Source: JACPDH01 sp041671505
GTDB lineage: Bacteria; Acidobacteriota; Thermoanaerobaculia; Gp7-AA8
Length of the DNA: 64,000 nt
Direction of reading: 5' to 3'
Assembly: GCA_041671505.1 (NCBI GenBank)
Contig: JBAZBK010000002.1
Coordinates: 124,001-188,000 of the forward strand
The notes under the pieces are model-generated. The model searched no databases and was not told the DNA's origin. It saw only the letters and a program-made list of their open reading frames with translations. Below are positions 7,810 to 16,370 of this stretch, piece after piece. Numbering within the stretch: the stretch's first letter is position 1; every line of letters starts with the position of its first letter. A program made the translations under genes and the position numbers.

Positions 7810-8649
7810 CTAATTGTCGTCGGGCGAGGGCGACCAGCTCTGAACGAACTGGCGCGTGATCGCCATGGCGAGGCGCAGCTCGCGCGGCACGTTGATCAGC
7901 GGGTGAATTGCGCCGTAGGTGTGGGTGGCCGACTCGATCACGACCATCGGCGCATTCTGCGCCAGCTCATGAAGGACCGTCGCTTCCTCGACCGGCACCG
8001 ACTCGTCGGCCGCGCCATGCAGCACGAGTATCGGCAGCCTGCTCTCCGCGAGCGTCCTCGTGAAATCGAGCCGCTCGCGATTCGCGTCGAGATCGTCGAG
8101 AAGGCGCGTCGACACCCGCATCACCTGCTTCGTCCGGGCGTTTTCGAACTCCATGAACCCGTCGCGGCGCCAGCGCTCGACGGTCGCATCGTCCCAACGA
8201 TGCAGCTTCGCGATCGAGCTCCAGGTGATCACCCCGGTGACTCCTTCGATCTCGCGCGACCCGAGGATCGCGATCGCGCCGCCGCGCGAGTGGCCGAAGA
8301 GGAAGAGAGGCAGCTCCCAGAGTCCTTCGCCCTTGCGGGCGTGCGCCACGACGCGGGTCAGGTCATCGACTTCGATCGAGTAGGTGTCATCCGCGAAGAG
8401 ATCGAGCCTGTCGAACGTCTCCGAGCCTTCGGTGATGCCGCCGCGCGACATGTCGAAGCGACACGACGCGATGTGGGACGCGGCGAACGCCTCGCTCGTC
8501 CAGGGGAAGAAGCCCCACTCCTTGAATCCCTTGAAACCATGAACCGTCACGACGAGCGCGATCGGAGCCTCGGGAATCTCGAGCACGCCACGGATCGGCA
8601 GTCCCTCGGCGGAAAGAATCTCGAAGTGGGTTTTCGAGTGCCCGGTCAC
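7810..8649 (-). CDS. alpha/beta hydrolase
   Basis: About 279 residues from a GTG at 8649. A longer reading from 8766 is open, but its first 39 residues are encoded by a repeat element, so the shorter start is preferred; neither has a strong ribosome site. The nucleophile elbow GHSRGG is at about residue 119-124, VHGFKGFKEWG forms the oxyanion-hole HGF motif, an Asp lies in GAADESVP, and the His is in SATHTYG. This is the Ser-Asp-His order of prolyl-oligopeptidase or dienelactone-hydrolase-like esterases. It is probably cytosolic with unknown substrate. Confidence 0.8.
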   Translation of the reverse strand: MTGHSKTHFEILSAEGLPIRGVLEIPEAPIALVVTVHGFKGFKEWGFFPWTSEAFAASHIASCRFDMSRGGITEGSETFDRLDLFADDTYSIEVDDLTRVVAHARKGEGLWELPLFLFGHSRGGAIAILGSREIEGVTGVITWSSIAKLHRWDDATVERWRRDGFMEFENARTKQVMRVSTRLLDDLDANRERLDFTRTLAESRLPILVLHGAADESVPVEEATVLHELAQNAPMVVIESATHTYGAIHPLINVPRELRLAMAITRQFVQSWSPSPDDN

Positions 8650-8703
8650 GAGCGGGGATTGTACGGGATTTCGGAAGGAGATTCCGGATTTCGGGGGCCG
8701 ATC

Positions 8704-8834
8704 GTGTAGCCAAGGCCTCTGGCCTTGGCCCGTTCGCAAAGATGCCACCTTGCGAGGTTGTGCCAAGGCGAGACGCCTTGGCTACACATGGCTCCTCGCC
8801 TGCTTTGGCCTCTGACCTTTGACCTCTGGCCTGC
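8704..8834. repeat. Q element plus GGTCAAAGGTCAGAGGCC word array
   Basis: TGTAGCCAAGGC at 8706 and its inverse GCCTTGGCTACA ending near 8786 form the terminal inverted repeat, each followed by its own small hairpin (GGCCTCTGGCC, GGCGAGACGCC). From about 8795 a family-E array (GGCCTCTGACCTTTGACC) runs up to the TAG stop of ychF on the minus strand. The hydrolase's possible N-terminal extension is encoded here. Confidence 0.75.
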
Positions 8835-8836
8835 CT

Positions 8837-9931
8837 CTACACGTTGAACCGGAAGAGAATCACGTCGCCATCCTCGACAACGTACTCCTTGCCTTCGCTG
8901 CGCATCTTCCCTGCCGCCTTCGCGCCCTGCTCCCCGCCGTACGCGATGAAGTCGGCGTACGCGATCGTCTCGGCGCGGATGAAGCCGCGCTCGAAGTCGG
9001 TGTGGATCTCGCCGGCTGCCTGCGGCGCCTTGAAGCCGACGTGGATCGTCCAGGCGCGCGCCTCTTTCGGCCCCGCGGTGAAGAAGGTCTCGAGGTTGAG
9101 CAGTGTGTACGCGGAGCGGACGAGCGTGTTGAGACCCGGCTCCTCGAGCCCAAGGTCTTCGAGGAAGTGCTGACGTTCGTGCTCGTCGAGCTGGACGATC
9201 TGCGATTCGATCTCCCCCGCGAGCACGACGATCTCTCCCTTGCGCTCGGTCGCGACCTTGCGAAGGCTCTCGACGTGAGGAGTCTCCTTGCCGATGTCTC
9301 CTTCCGCGACGTTTGCAACATAGAGCACCGGCTTCATGGTGAGGAGGTTCACCTGACGAAGGAGCTCGCGCTCGTTCTCGTCGAACTCGGCGGAACGGAG
9401 AGGCATCCCCTCTTCGACGACCTTCTGCGCCTTCTGGAGAGCCGCGAACTCTGCGACCGCTTCCTTCTGTCCAGACTTCGCCACGCGCGAGACGCGGTCG
9501 GCTCGCTTGGTGATGGTGTCGAGGTCGGCCAGCAGCAGCTCGGTCTCGATGATGTCGACGTCGCGGGCGGGGTCCACCGAGCCTTCGACGTGGACGACGT
9601 TCGAGTCGTCGAAACAGCGGACGACGTGGATGATGGCGTCGGTCTCGCGGATGTTCGCGAGGAACTGGTTGCCGAGCCCCTCGCCTTTGCTTGCGCCCTT
9701 CACGAGGCCGGCGATATCAACGATTTTCACGTCGGTGTAGATGATGGCTTTGCTGCCGGTAAGGCGCGCGACCTCGTCGAGACGCTTGTCGTGGACCGGC
9801 ACGATGCCGACGTTCGGCTCGATCGTGCAGAAGGGATAATTCGCGCTCTGCGCGCCCGCCGCGGTAAGGGCGTTGAAGATGGTCGACTTGCCTACGTTCG
9901 GCAGACCTACGATACCCGCACTGAGACCCAT
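8837..9931 (-). CDS. ychF: redox-regulated ATPase YchF (Obg-like)
   Basis: A 364-residue OBG-family P-loop protein. Walker A GLPNVGKST is at residues 9-17, the switch I region NYPFCTIEPNVG at 31-42, and DIAGLVKGASKGEGLG with its G3 motif near 72-87. There is a coiled-coil helical insertion at about 130-200 and a C-terminal TGS-like domain ending RFNV. YchF hydrolyses ATP in preference to GTP and associates with ribosomes and the stress response. Length and all motifs match the family. It is divergent from the yceI-like gene across 133 bp that should hold both promoters. The TAG stop touches a repeat array. Confidence 0.97.
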   Translation of the reverse strand: MGLSAGIVGLPNVGKSTIFNALTAAGAQSANYPFCTIEPNVGIVPVHDKRLDEVARLTGSKAIIYTDVKIVDIAGLVKGASKGEGLGNQFLANIRETDAIIHVVRCFDDSNVVHVEGSVDPARDVDIIETELLLADLDTITKRADRVSRVAKSGQKEAVAEFAALQKAQKVVEEGMPLRSAEFDENERELLRQVNLLTMKPVLYVANVAEGDIGKETPHVESLRKVATERKGEIVVLAGEIESQIVQLDEHERQHFLEDLGLEEPGLNTLVRSAYTLLNLETFFTAGPKEARAWTIHVGFKAPQAAGEIHTDFERGFIRAETIAYADFIAYGGEQGAKAAGKMRSEGKEYVVEDGDVILFRFNV

Positions 9932-10064
9932 GCGCCCGATTCTCCGTTGTTGGGGGTTGGTGGCGTGGCTTGCGATCCGGATCGCCGTTCAGCGAAGATG
10001 GCAGCATCGCGCCGCGTCCAAAGAAGGCCTCGAGCCATCGATCTATTCCTGACGGGAGAACTCA

Positions 10065-10760
10065 GTGAAAAACGCCAGACTTTCCACCATGCTCGCATCC
10101 GCGGGACTCGCTCTCGCACTGGCGGCCTGTCAGAGCGAGGTCGACGACAAGACGGCGGCCGGCGTCGCCGAACCGCCGCCCGTAGCTGCCACGACGACCG
10201 CGACCGCCGCTCCGGGCACCGACGTGGCCGTGAGCCGCGAGACGAGCCGCATCGAGTTCGTCGGCGCGAAGGTCACCAGGGATCACAAGGGGGGCTTCAG
10301 CGATTTCAGCGGGTCGCTCTCGTGGGTCGACGGCAAGCCTGTGTCGGTGACCTTCGAGATCGGCATCGACTCGATCTTCACCGACACCCCGAAACTCACG
10401 GCGCACCTGAAGACCGCCGACTTTTTCGACGCCGCGCAGTTTCCGAAGGCGACGTTCAAGTCGACGTCGATCATCGAAGCTCCCGCGGACAGCAAGGACA
10501 TAGCCACGCACCTCATCAGGGGCACGCTCACGATGAAGGGTATCGAGAAGGCGATCGTGTTCCCGGTCTCCGTCACGTCCGATGCCAGCGGCCTCGAGGC
10601 GAAGGCGGTATTCACGATCAACCGGCAGGACTGGGGCATCGCATACAAAGGCATGCCCGACGACCTGGTCAGGGACGACGTGCTGATCAAGCTCGACATG
10701 AAGTTCCCGCCGGCGCCAGCGGCTCCCGCTCCCCCGGCCGCACCGGCTACGAAGGGATGA
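10065..10760 (+). CDS. YceI-family lipoprotein
   Basis: 231 residues from a GTG with GGGAG upstream. A signal peptide with lipobox LALAAC ends at Cys22, followed by a Pro/Ala/Thr linker. Residues about 60-215 form the YceI lipocalin-like barrel (IEFVGAKVTRDHKGGFSDF, the KTADFFDAAQFPKATF hallmark, and a MKGIEKAIVFPV segment), which binds a polyisoprenoid in family members. It ends with a Pro/Ala-rich tail. It probably sits in the periplasm anchored to a membrane. Ten bases separate it from the next gene, suggesting an operon with yceH. Confidence 0.92.
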   Translation: MKNARLSTMLASAGLALALAACQSEVDDKTAAGVAEPPPVAATTTATAAPGTDVAVSRETSRIEFVGAKVTRDHKGGFSDFSGSLSWVDGKPVSVTFEIGIDSIFTDTPKLTAHLKTADFFDAAQFPKATFKSTSIIEAPADSKDIATHLIRGTLTMKGIEKAIVFPVSVTSDASGLEAKAVFTINRQDWGIAYKGMPDDLVRDDVLIKLDMKFPPAPAAPAPPAAPATKG

Positions 10761-10770
10761 TGGCTTCGCG

Positions 10771-11406
10771 ATGATCAGAGAACTCGATCCGATCGAAGCT
10801 CGCGTCCTCGGTTCGCTTCTCGAAAAGCAGCAGGCGACTCCCGAGTCGTACCCGCTGACGTTGAACGCCCTCCTGCTCGCCTGCAACCAGAAGACGAGCA
10901 GGGAGCCGGTGAGCGACTACTCCGAGGCCGAGATCGAAGACGCCCTCGCGCGGTTGCAGCGGGAGAAGCTCGTCTGGAAGGTGACCGGCGGTCGGGTCGC
11001 GCGCTGGGACCACAATTTCGAGGGAGCCCTCGAGATCAGTCGCGAGTCGAAAGCGCTCCTCACGGTGATGCTCCTGCGCGGCCCGCAGACGCTCGCCGAG
11101 CTCCGGACTCGCACCGACCGGCTCCACGAATTCGAGTCCACCGAAGAGATCGAGACGAACCTCCGCGTTCTCTCGAGGCGCGAGGAGCCGCTCGTGAGAC
11201 AGCTCGAGCGTCAGCCGGGACAGAAAGAGCCGCGATGGGCTCACCTCCTCTCCGGCGAGCCCGCGATCCCCGCGTACGAGGAACCTCCCGCCCGCGTGAG
11301 ACAGAGCGCAGGGTCAGGTCTCGAAGATCGGATCGCCGCGCTCGAGGAGTCGGTCGCGAAGCTCGCGGATGAGCTGTCGGAGTTGAGGCGGAACCTCGGG
11401 GCGTGA
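10771..11406 (+). CDS. yceH: YceH/DUF480 family protein
   Basis: A 211-residue protein with the DUF480 hallmarks: DPIEARVLGSLLEKQ, TPESYPLTLNALLLACNQKTSR, VARWDHNF, LMLLRGPQT-like TVMLLRGPQTLAELR, and the paired winged-helix architecture. The C-terminal 45 residues form a predicted coiled coil (LEESVAKLADELSELRRNL). Function is unknown in all bacteria; the winged helices suggest nucleic-acid or protein binding. It probably shares a transcript with the yceI-like gene. The TGA stop is followed within seven bases by a repeat array. Confidence 0.93.
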   Translation: MIRELDPIEARVLGSLLEKQQATPESYPLTLNALLLACNQKTSREPVSDYSEAEIEDALARLQREKLVWKVTGGRVARWDHNFEGALEISRESKALLTVMLLRGPQTLAELRTRTDRLHEFESTEEIETNLRVLSRREEPLVRQLERQPGQKEPRWAHLLSGEPAIPAYEEPPARVRQSAGSGLEDRIAALEESVAKLADELSELRRNLGA

Positions 11407-12019
11407 GACGGAGAGTTGTTAGTTGTTAGTTGTTACTTGTGCTGAGTACTGAGTGCTGAGTATCAAGTGGTGAGTACTGCGTGAGCACTGAGTTGTGAGT
11501 ATTGGACGACGGCCGCGGAAGCGGCCGCTTCTAATTAGCCCCGCCCGTGAGGGCGGGGTTCATGCGTTCGTAGGCTCATTCCGAGCCGCGGCAGCGGCGA
11601 CGTCTGATTCCCCCGCGCGTGAGCGCGTGGTTCGTCGAACCCGACGGGCAAATCAGAATGGCGCCGCTGACGCGGCGCCGAATGGCTTTCCGGATCCTGC
11701 TTCCCCGCCCTTACGGGCCAATGGCCTTAACTTAGGGAACGAAACCCTGAAGTTAGAACGATGAACGATGAACTGCGAACCCAGAAACCCCCACCCGGTG
11801 CCCTTTTCTGGGTTCAACATTCAGCGTTCTGCGTTCTAACTTCAGGGTTTCGTTCCCTAAGTTACCGCCGTTGCCCTTGCGGGCGGGGCTATTTAGAAAC
11901 GGCCGCTTCCGCGGCCGCCGACTTTGACAAGTCGCCAAGTCTATCGAACCAATATCGAGCACTCAGCCTGTCTAACAACTAACAACTAAAAACTAACAAC
12001 TCCCCTAACAACTCCCTAC
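11407..12019. repeat. 600-bp nested palindrome between convergent genes
   Basis: No gene is credible here. At least three layers are mirrored. The outermost is GTTGTTAGTTGTTAG words at 11413-11435 and inverted at 11973-12010, with GAGTACTGAGTGCTGAG words inside. The middle is GGCCGCGGAAGCGGCC at 11511-11526 plus AGCCCCGCCC at 11537-11546, inverted at 11883-11917. The inner is a perfect 33-bp inverted repeat at 11728-11760 and 11832-11864 (starts TAACTTAGGGAACGAAACCC) with a 71-nt spacer. That spacer carries a further hairpin, GAACCCAGAAA / TTTTCTGGGTTC. The outer edges lie within about 10 nt of both convergent stop codons. Confidence 0.9.
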
Positions 12020-12021
12020 CC

Positions 12022-13194
12022 TCACTCCTCGACCCGATCCCACAGCCTCGACGTCACCTGGAACAGCGCAATCGCGCCGAGGCTGAGCATCGCGGCGCCG
12101 AGGAATGCGGGCGCGTAGCCGAAGTGCTGGATGACCGCTCCGAGCACGGCGGAGCCGAGGCCGATCCCGGAGTCGAACGCCATGATCACGTTGCCGAAGA
12201 TCGCGGCGCGCCGCGACGGGTCGGTGCGTCCCATGATGAAGCTCATGAAGGTCGGGAAGGCGATGCCGAGGCCCGTTCCGTAGAGCGCGGCGGCGACGAT
12301 CAGCCAGCGCTTCGACTCCCCCAGCGCGAGGACGACAAGCGCGATCGCGATCCCGACGATCGCGGGATAGAGCATCACCTTCGGCTGAATCCGGTCGGAG
12401 AAGGGGCCGATGACGAGGCGCGAGACGAGAATCATCAGCGCGAAAACGCTGAAGAAAAGCGACGGGGGATCGATCTTCCGCTCCACCGAGAGAAGCGCCA
12501 CGTAGCTCGTGAGGCCGCCGTAGCCGAACGAGACGGTGGTCAGGCTCAGCGCCGTGACGAATACCTTCGGCGCGATGATCTCGTTGATCCGGGGGAAACG
12601 CGTACCCGGGCGCGGCTCGTCGTGAGGCAACAGCGCGGCGGTCGCCGCCATGACCACCGACAGCCCTGCCATCACGAAGCACATCACGTTCCAGCTGATG
12701 TGATAGAGCCGCAGGCCGATCAGCGGAGCCACGGCGATCGCGACCGTGCTCGCCATGCCCCAGTACGCGAGACCTTCGGTGCGGCGCGACGACGGGATCA
12801 GGTTCGCCATGATCCCGCCGCTCGCCGTAAGGATGCCCGACCAAAGCACGCCGTGAACCACGGCGACCGCGAGCAGCAGCGAACGGTCGGTGACGACCGC
12901 GTAGAGCAGCGAGAAGCCGATGAAGGCGATCGAGGCCGCGATCGCCAGGCGCCGCCGCCCGACATGGTCCGCGATCGAGCCGGTCAGCGGTGCCGAGAGC
13001 GCCGCGGCCGCGGTGTAGAGCCCGAGAAAAAGCCCCGCCTCCCCTTTGCTTCCGCCAAGCGCGATGATCCTGAACGGGACAGTCGGGAAGAGCTGGAACG
13101 CCGAGAGAAAGGTGACGAAGCTCAGTCCCCATAGATTGAAGAACGTCAGGGTGAAAAGCTTCTCGCGAGGCGCAGCCGGCGATTCGGAAGTCAC
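12022..13194 (-). CDS. MFS transporter
   Basis: A 390-residue, twelve-helix major facilitator. The cytoplasmic loop 2-3 signature GSIADHVGRRR lies at about residues 72-82, and the related FSDRI motif after helix 8 at about 255. The two six-helix bundles are joined by a charged loop (HDEPRPGTRFPRINE). Substrate is not evident; the set resembles sugar-efflux or drug-efflux groups. The start is GTG and the first 14 residues are cytoplasmic. It is convergent with yceH over the nested palindrome. The stop is followed by GTTGTTAG words. Confidence 0.9.
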   Translation of the reverse strand: MTSESPAAPREKLFTLTFFNLWGLSFVTFLSAFQLFPTVPFRIIALGGSKGEAGLFLGLYTAAAALSAPLTGSIADHVGRRRLAIAASIAFIGFSLLYAVVTDRSLLLAVAVVHGVLWSGILTASGGIMANLIPSSRRTEGLAYWGMASTVAIAVAPLIGLRLYHISWNVMCFVMAGLSVVMAATAALLPHDEPRPGTRFPRINEIIAPKVFVTALSLTTVSFGYGGLTSYVALLSVERKIDPPSLFFSVFALMILVSRLVIGPFSDRIQPKVMLYPAIVGIAIALVVLALGESKRWLIVAAALYGTGLGIAFPTFMSFIMGRTDPSRRAAIFGNVIMAFDSGIGLGSAVLGAVIQHFGYAPAFLGAAMLSLGAIALFQVTSRLWDRVEE

Positions 13195-13208
13195 GCGGCG
13201 AATGATAA

Positions 13209-13430
13209 GGCAGGCGAGAGGCGAGAGGCGAAAGGCGATGAGCAGTCATATGGAGTGCGAAAGCGCAGCTTTCGCCTCTCCTTGCGGAAGCGAAGCTTCC
13301 GCGATGGAGCCTTCCCCTCCAACCAGCGCCGAAGCTGCGCTTCGGCGAGGAAGAGCGAAAGCTTCGCTTTCGCACTCCACATGGTCCCTCGCCTGCTCAT
13401 CGCCTTTCGCCTCTCGCCCCTACTCGCCTT
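13209..13430. repeat. P element: MITE-like inverted repeat flanked by B arrays
   Basis: This is the best complete copy. Family-B arms lie at 13211-13244 and inverted at 13388-13430. Inside, ATATGGAGTGCGAAAGC (13248) pairs with GCTTTCGCACTCCACAT (ending 13383). Within it are palindromes GCGGAAGC/GCTTCCGC and GCCGAAGC/GCTTCGGC. The right B arm encodes the last residues and stop of the downstream VTT-domain gene. Relatives are at 3922, 55472 and 56934. Confidence 0.85.
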
Positions 13431-14112
13431 CGCCCTTCCGCGCGTGCCGCCGCTGCCACGCCGCGACGGCCCACGATGTGAGCGCGACGCCGGCGAGGCC
13501 GACGATGACGAGCGACGGCCAGTCGCGGCGGATGAAGCTCTTGCCGAGCGACACGGCTCCCGCGGCGAAGGGAAGCTCCGCGATCGCGAGCGCGGCGACG
13601 TAGAGCCAGAAGGGGTAGCGGAGGAGCCCTAACAGGTAGCCGGGGATCTCCGAAGGCAGCGCGAGCTGAAACAGCAGGACGAGCGGAAAGCTCGCCTCCT
13701 TCGAGAGGCGCCCTTCGTAGCGCCTCAGCTTGTCGGGATCGATGAGCCACATCACGACGCGCCTGCCGAGAAGCCGGCCGACGCCGTACGCGGCGACGCC
13801 GCCGAGAAGCCAGCCGACCCAGAGAAGGAAGAACGTCAGGTTCGCTCCCCAGACGTAGACGCCGAACGGCACGAGGACCGCCGACGAGAGGAACGCGAGC
13901 ATCGCGGAAAGCGCCGAGAAGAGGATGAAGACGACGACACCCCATCCTGGACGGCGCACGATCAGCCCCTGCACCGCTGCGAGCACGTCGTCGAGCTCGC
14001 CGAAGAGCGCCTCCGAGCGTGCCGCGACGACGGCGAGACCGACGAGGATCAGTACTGCGAGGAGCCGTCGCCAGTGGTGAACGAGCAGAAGTATCGCCTT
14101 GCGCCGTCGCAT
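13420..14112 (-). CDS. TVP38/TMEM64-type (VTT domain) membrane protein
   Basis: 230 residues with five to six hydrophobic segments. The VTT/DedA core spans about residues 55-190: FSALSAMLAFLSSAVLVPFG with the Pro-Phe-Gly turn, an internal GWLLGGVAAYGVGRLLGRR, and FQLALPSEIPGYLLGLLRYPFW. These proteins are scramblase- or flippase-like membrane proteins, including transporters of undecaprenyl phosphate, but the substrate here is not shown. The C-terminal KGEGE and the TAG stop are encoded by a family-B repeat, so the tail is element-derived. It is divergent from the methyltransferase gene. Confidence 0.87.
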   Translation of the reverse strand: MRRRKAILLLVHHWRRLLAVLILVGLAVVAARSEALFGELDDVLAAVQGLIVRRPGWGVVVFILFSALSAMLAFLSSAVLVPFGVYVWGANLTFFLLWVGWLLGGVAAYGVGRLLGRRVVMWLIDPDKLRRYEGRLSKEASFPLVLLFQLALPSEIPGYLLGLLRYPFWLYVAALAIAELPFAAGAVSLGKSFIRRDWPSLVIVGLAGVALTSWAVAAWQRRHARKGEGE

Positions 14113-14230
14113 CGAGTCGGGGAAATCTCCCTCAGCGCCGCCATTCTATCGGGAACGGCGATTCGCCGGTTCAAGGCCGCGTAACGACCCGGGCCCCGCC
14201 CCTTTCGCGCATGTTGCTACAATCGCTCCA

Positions 14231-14980
14231 ATGCCGGCCTCGAAGAGCAAGCTCGCCCCCCACCCCGATCTCACTGATTACTACGCGCGCGCCGAGGAAC
14301 GCCCGAAGTTCGTCCGCGACATCTTCGACACGTGCGCCCCCTGGTACGAGTGGATGATCGCCGCGCCGTCGTTCGGCAGCGGCACCTGGTATCGCGCCGA
14401 CGCGCTCAAGAGGCACGGATGGCGCGAGGGGATGCGCCTTCTCGATCTCGCAACCGGCACGGGCGTCGTCGGCCGCGCCGCCCTCGACGTGACCGCGGGA
14501 CGCGGACGTGTCGTCGGCGTCGATCCGAGCATCGGCATGCTCCTCGAGGCGCGCGAGGGGCCGCTCCGCTCACGACTCGTGCAGGCGACCGGCACGAGCC
14601 TTCCATTCGCCTCGGGCTCGTTCGACATGATCAGCGTCGGCTTCGCGATGCGGCACTTCGGCGATCTGAACGCCGCGTTCGTCGAAATGCGCCGCGTCCT
14701 CGCCCCGGGCGGCACCCTGCTCGTCATGGAGATCACGCCGCCGCGTTCCCGCGTCGCCAGAACCGTTCTCGGCGCTTACATGGGGAGCGTGGTGCCGCTT
14801 CTCACGCGACTCCGGACGGGAAGCGCCGAAGCCGCGAAGCTCATGCGCTACTACTGGGACACCACGAAGCACTGCGTGCCGCCCGAGACGATCCTCGGCG
14901 CGTTGCACGAGGCCGGCTTCCCCGCGCCGCGCCGCGACGTGCAGCTCGGAATCTTCAGCGAGTACACGGCCAAGGCGTAG
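14231..14980 (+). CDS. UbiE/MenG-type class I methyltransferase
   Basis: 249 residues from the ATG at 14231; an upstream in-frame ATG adds 44 residues in GC-rich leader and is rejected. SAM-binding motif I LLDLATGTGVVG is near residues 69-80, the acidic VVGVDPS at about 96, and FAMRHFGDL corresponds to the UbiE GxRN/D-like block. VLAPGGTLLVMEI is motif III. UbiE/MenG enzymes C-methylate the quinone ring in ubiquinone or menaquinone synthesis, and the length and helical C-terminus fit; substrate unproven. The stop codon TAG is followed directly by AGCAGGCCAGAGGCC words. Confidence 0.87.
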   Translation: MPASKSKLAPHPDLTDYYARAEERPKFVRDIFDTCAPWYEWMIAAPSFGSGTWYRADALKRHGWREGMRLLDLATGTGVVGRAALDVTAGRGRVVGVDPSIGMLLEAREGPLRSRLVQATGTSLPFASGSFDMISVGFAMRHFGDLNAAFVEMRRVLAPGGTLLVMEITPPRSRVARTVLGAYMGSVVPLLTRLRTGSAEAAKLMRYYWDTTKHCVPPETILGALHEAGFPAPRRDVQLGIFSEYTAKA

Positions 14981-15445
14981 AGCAGGCCAGAGGCCATAGG
15001 CCATAGGCCAAAGCAGGTAGAAGCGGGCCAGAGGCCGTCGGCCAAAGGCCAGCGCAGGCGGGGCTGGACGACGAGTCCTCGTCGTTGATCGGGATGCCCG
15101 AACGAGTTGTCGCCCTGAGAAGCGATCCTGCGGAACGGGTGAGCGCCGAAGAACCTCGCAGGCTTCGATCAGAGTGCCAGGGGCTCGGGAGTTGTCGCGC
15201 CGCTGAAGCGGCGCCTGTAGTCCGCGAGCGCGCCTAACCCCCGGCTGAAGCCGGGGGCTACCGATGTCTCGTCGCTTCGCGACGAATTACCGGTCGGAAT
15301 ACACCTGATTTGACTGTAAAGAAAGGAAGAGTCCCTGCGACTCTCGCACGCACTCCGCATGCCTGCTCTGGCCTCCGGCCTATGGCCGATGGCCTGACTC
15401 ATCGCCTCATCGCCTGCTTTGACCTTTGACCTCTGACCTTTGACC
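14981..15445. repeat. nested palindromic region between convergent genes
   Basis: Family-E words (GGCCAGAGGCCATAGGCC) run from 14983 to about 15056, and the inverse (GGCCTCCGGCCTATGGCC) from about 15369 to 15445, overlapping the end of the rhodanese gene. Between them are GC hairpins with GAAG loops: GCCGCTGAAGCGGC, CCCCCGGCTGAAGCCGGGGG and CGTCGCTTCGCGACG (15206-15283). The remaining sequence shows nothing gene-like. Confidence 0.82.
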
Positions 15446-15952
15446 TGCCTCGAACGCGATCTTCGACGCTGCCAGGTCGATCTGCGGTCCGAGCTCCCAG
15501 ATGTTCCGGTATCCGTAGCTGTATAGCGCGACGAAGGTCGAGAGGTTGAGCGACGCGGTCGGGATCTTCGTGGGGAAGGGGCCCTCCGCGCCGCTGAAGT
15601 TGTTGTTGCAGTAAATCAGGACGCGTGTCGATTTGTCGGGAATGAGCGAATGCAGGCTCGCGACGGCGATGTCGGGAAAGCTCAGGTTGATCGCGCCCTT
15701 CACGTGCAGCTCGTCGTACTTCTCCCGGCTGCGCGCGTCGAGGACGATCGTCCCCGGCTCCCGGCTCATCGCGACGAATTCCTCTTCGGTGAGGCGTCTC
15801 CCCTCGCGGTACGCCGCCGCCTCACCCGCCGTGCGCAGATAGCCCTGCATGTCGATGGCCGGGTTCGCGATCGGGCGCCGAGGCTCATCACCACGGCCGG
15901 ACGACGCGCTGAGTGCGACCAGGAGCAGAAACGCTGCGGCTCGAGTCATCAT
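15407..15952 (-). CDS. exported rhodanese-like domain protein
   Basis: 181 residues from tandem ATGs at 15952 with GGAGG upstream. A signal peptide (AAAFLLLVALSASSGRG) covers residues 4-21. The rhodanese fold spans about 45-165, and the active loop YCNNNFSG carries Cys as the sulfur acceptor within a six-residue loop. The domain usually transfers sulfane sulfur to a thiol or cyanide; a periplasmic location makes redox or sulfur handling likely. A much longer upstream reading is open but lacks a credible start. The final 12 residues (from GQRSEV) and the stop are encoded by a repeat array, so the true C-terminus was probably overwritten. Confidence 0.85.
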   Translation of the reverse strand: MMTRAAAFLLLVALSASSGRGDEPRRPIANPAIDMQGYLRTAGEAAAYREGRRLTEEEFVAMSREPGTIVLDARSREKYDELHVKGAINLSFPDIAVASLHSLIPDKSTRVLIYCNNNFSGAEGPFPTKIPTASLNLSTFVALYSYGYRNIWELGPQIDLAASKIAFEAGQRSEVKGQSRR

Positions 15953-16370
15953 GAATCCTCCCGTTCGCTGAGGTGGCTCGCCGTCGTGATCTGGATCGGA
16001 TCGACACCGTGACTCCGCAGCGCTTTCAATTGTGACGCCCGGCAGCGCGGCGGGTTTCGGGCCGACTCGCGCATGATTCAGCGGGGGCAAAGGCCAGAGG
16101 CCTTTGCTACAAGGCGCCTCGTCGCCAAGGCGTCCCGCCTTGGCGAACGACACGAGCTGCGCCCGCAGCATGTCGTGCCGCTTCCCCGGGAGCTCCCTGC
16201 TAACCAATGTCGCGCAACTCTTGTCTCTTAGAACAGTCAGGGTGGCGTGTCGGGCCGATTCGAACCGTCGCGTAAGGCGTGACGAACGCGCAACACCTGA
16301 GAGCGCAGCGGTGCGATTCGGAAACTTCGCCCCTAGACTTCCGAAGGTATTTGCCAGGGGAGAGCTCAGC
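15953..16370. other. 418-bp gap with one Q element and probable promoter
   Basis: At 16084-16147 two hairpins abut, GCAAAGGCC/GGCCTTTGC and GCCAAGGCG/CGCCTTGGC, the Q-repeat style. The rest is the divergent regulatory region for the rhodanese gene and the DUF5916 gene, with AGGGGAGAG just before the latter. No ORF on either strand is convincing, although both strands stay open because of base composition. Confidence 0.6.

Noticed and set aside
8819..10774. 651-residue plus-strand open frame
   Set aside because: It is antisense to ychF and out of frame with the yceI-like gene; composition is the only reason it stays open.
11407..12019. CRISPR array or tRNA-like structures in the nested palindrome
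   Set aside because: The repeats are mirrored and degenerate, not equal direct repeats with unique spacers. No cloverleaf could be drawn.
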